Origin: Anatilimnocola floriformis
Lineage (GTDB): Bacteria; Planctomycetota; Planctomycetia; Pirellulales; Pirellulaceae
Assembly: GCF_024256385.1 (NCBI RefSeq)
Contig: NZ_JAMLFW010000001.1
Location: 2,170,001-2,234,000, forward strand
Length of the DNA: 64,000 bases
Direction: 5' to 3'
Both the position numbers and the translations under genes were made by a program. Shown piece after piece: positions 62,758 through 64,000 of this stretch; position 1 is the first letter of the stretch, and each line of letters opens with the position of its first letter. The notes below the pieces were generated by a model. It did not search any database and had not been told where the DNA came from. It saw nothing but the letters and a program-made list of their open reading frames with translations.

Positions 62758-63642
62758 ATGGCTGTGTTGCGAAAACAACAGACGCTGGCCCGCGTGGCCG
62801 AATTTACCGGGTATGGATATTGGAGCGGCAAAGACGTTCGCGTCGAGCTGCGGCCTGCTGAAGTCGACTCCGGACTGCAGTTTGTCCGGGCCGATCTCGC
62901 GCCGCACATTCGCATTGCCGCCGATGCCCGCAATCGACTGGAAGCGCCGCGGCGAACCACGCTGGCTGCTGGCAACGCTCAAGTCGAAATGGTCGAACAC
63001 ATTATGGCCGCACTGTACGGCCTGCAGATCGACAACTGCGAAATCTGGGTCGATCAGCAAGAGATGCCCGGCCTCGATGGCAGCAGTCAGGCCGTGATCG
63101 ACGCGATCGATTCGGTTGGCATTATCGAACAAGAAGCTCCCAGCAAACGGCTCGTCATTTCGGAAGTGACACGCGTTGGCGATGACGAAAGCTGGGTCGA
63201 AGCCCGCCCGCACAAACACGCCGGCCTGAGTGGCTTGGTCGTGAAATACCGTCTCGATTATGGCCCCGAATGCCCCATCGGCCGCGAGACGATCGAAGTC
63301 AAAGTGAATCCCAAATCCTTCCGGCAGGAACTGGCTTCGGCCCGTACGTTCCTGCTGGAAGAAGAAGCCAACTGGCTCCGCTCGCGCGGCCTCGGCACGC
63401 GGGTGACGAACCAAGACCTGTTGATCTTCGGCCAGAACGGCTTGATCGACAACACGCTCCGTTTCGAAAACGAATGTGTCCGTCACAAGACACTCGATTT
63501 GGTCGGCGACCTCGCACTCGCGGGCTGCGAACTGGTCGGCAATGTTCACGCTCACCGCAGCGGCCATCGTTTGAATGCCGAACTCGTTCGCGCGTTGCTG
63601 CAAGAAGGTCGCATCGAAGGCGGCCTGCGAATGACTGGCTAA
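62758..63642 (+). CDS. lpxC: UDP-3-O-acyl-GlcNAc deacetylase
   Basis: A 294-residue enzyme of lipid A synthesis (first committed step). Zinc site and family signatures: VEMVEHIMAALYGLQIDNCEI (HxxHxx..D variant with His in EHIMAAL), the MPGLDGSSQAVIDAI segment, RTFLLEEE, and HKTLDLVGDLAL. The start ATG 62758 lacks a clear ribosome site; TTG 62755 is next to it. Its presence with lpxA (just below) indicates LPS-type envelope. Confidence 0.92.
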   Translation: MAVLRKQQTLARVAEFTGYGYWSGKDVRVELRPAEVDSGLQFVRADLAPHIRIAADARNRLEAPRRTTLAAGNAQVEMVEHIMAALYGLQIDNCEIWVDQQEMPGLDGSSQAVIDAIDSVGIIEQEAPSKRLVISEVTRVGDDESWVEARPHKHAGLSGLVVKYRLDYGPECPIGRETIEVKVNPKSFRQELASARTFLLEEEANWLRSRGLGTRVTNQDLLIFGQNGLIDNTLRFENECVRHKTLDLVGDLALAGCELVGNVHAHRSGHRLNAELVRALLQEGRIEGGLRMTG

Positions 63643-63657
63643 GGAGGGGCTAGGAAC

Positions 63658-63778
63658 TAGGAGCTAGGATCTGGGGAAAGACCTGCAGGTACTAACTTCG
63701 AGCGTTCTGCTTCTTCTAAATTCACCAACAATCACCCCAATCAAACTCTGAACCCTAGCTCCTAGATCCCAGCCCCCA
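63658..63778. repeat. Imperfect inverted repeat between lpxC and lpxA
   Basis: CTAGGAGCTAGG near 63658-63669 has its complement CCTAGCTCCTAG near 63753-63764. Flanking GGAGGGGCTAGGA-like and CAGCCCCCAGTTCC-like runs extend this into a longer, broken palindrome. It fills the lpxC-lpxA spacer and may be a dispersed repeat. Confidence 0.6.
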
Positions 63779-63787
63779 GTTCCTCCC

Positions 63788-64000
63788 ATGCCAACCCACA
63801 TTCATCCGAGCGCGGTCATCGATCCGCGAGCTGAAATCCACGACAACGTGGAAGTGGGGCCGCATTGCGTGGTCGGGCCGCTCTGCAGCATTGGCGAAGG
63901 GACGCAACTGATCGCCAATGTCACGATCATGGGGCGCGTGACTCTCGGCCGGGGCAATAAAGTTTTCCCGGGCGCGGTTCTCGGCGGCGATCCTCAAGAC
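63788..64000 (+). CDS. lpxA: UDP-GlcNAc acyltransferase, N-terminal part
   Basis: The first 71 codons are visible; the gene runs off the window. The hexapeptide-repeat left-handed beta helix begins at once (IHPSAVIDPRAEIHDNVEVGPHCVVG, then IGEGTQLIANVTIMG and LGRGNKVFPGAVLGGDPQD). The HPSAVIDPRA start and GGDPQD match LpxA, which transfers an acyl chain to UDP-GlcNAc, the step before LpxC. No alternative like FabZ fusion is evident. Confidence 0.9.
   Translation, partial: MPTHIHPSAVIDPRAEIHDNVEVGPHCVVGPLCSIGEGTQLIANVTIMGRVTLGRGNKVFPGAVLGGDPQD

Overview
The window is GC-rich and densely coded on both strands. It almost certainly comes from a planctomycete of the Pirellulales/Gemmatales type. 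The evidence is the DUF1549/DUF1553 and DUF1501 'Planctomycete cytochrome' secreted pair, a second DUF1501 protein, a DUF1080 protein, a small NPYESP membrane protein, secreted PPC-domain and FAD-oxidoreductase proteins, a giant membrane-anchored Ser/Thr kinase, and LPS genes (lpxC, lpxA).

Layout. 1-6.2 kb: end of a FabH-like synthase, ilvD, a small membrane protein, an HTTM-protein operon, a cysteine-rich secreted protein and a lipoprotein. 6.4-17.7 kb: secreted catabolic/cytochrome-type genes, an Rpn nuclease remnant, a ParDE-type toxin-antitoxin pair, DUF1080, an Imm35-like protein and a second DUF1501 protein, with several palindromic repeat elements in between. 17.959-21.378 kb: a 3.4-kb transposon that I could delimit exactly (23-bp terminal inverted repeats, 8-bp target duplication). 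It has a frameshifted IS1595-type transposase and carries a HipA-like kinase, a DUF3037-like partner and three small genes. 21.5-31.2 kb: mtaB-type tRNA methylthiotransferase, a free-standing acyltransferase domain, the 1536-residue kinase, a metallophosphoesterase and a split AtuA pair. 31.2-38.1 kb: glycogen debranching enzyme, TreZ, BON protein and a HAD-ATPase fusion. 38.1-55.7 kb: esterase plus CxxCH/prenyltransferase-fold operon, queC-queD, pncB, ketoglutarate-semialdehyde-type dehydrogenase, FAD oxidoreductase, a second toxin-antitoxin pair, pepA, a LarA-like protein, thioesterase, glucose dehydrogenase and nitrilase. 55.75-56.93 kb: an IS630 element with a canonical -1 slippery site, inserted at the TA in the centre of a palindromic repeat. 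57.6-64 kb: folK, panC, lgt (with a PDZ-like insertion), a LigD-type phosphoesterase domain protein, an OmpH/Skp-like protein, lpxC and the start of lpxA, i.e. cofactor synthesis followed by envelope biogenesis.

The best candidate for something undescribed is the 17.96-21.38 kb transposon. It combines a mobile element with a kinase-based, toxin-antitoxin-like cargo. No tRNA, rRNA or CRISPR array was seen. All functions are from reading the translated sequence; no database search was run.
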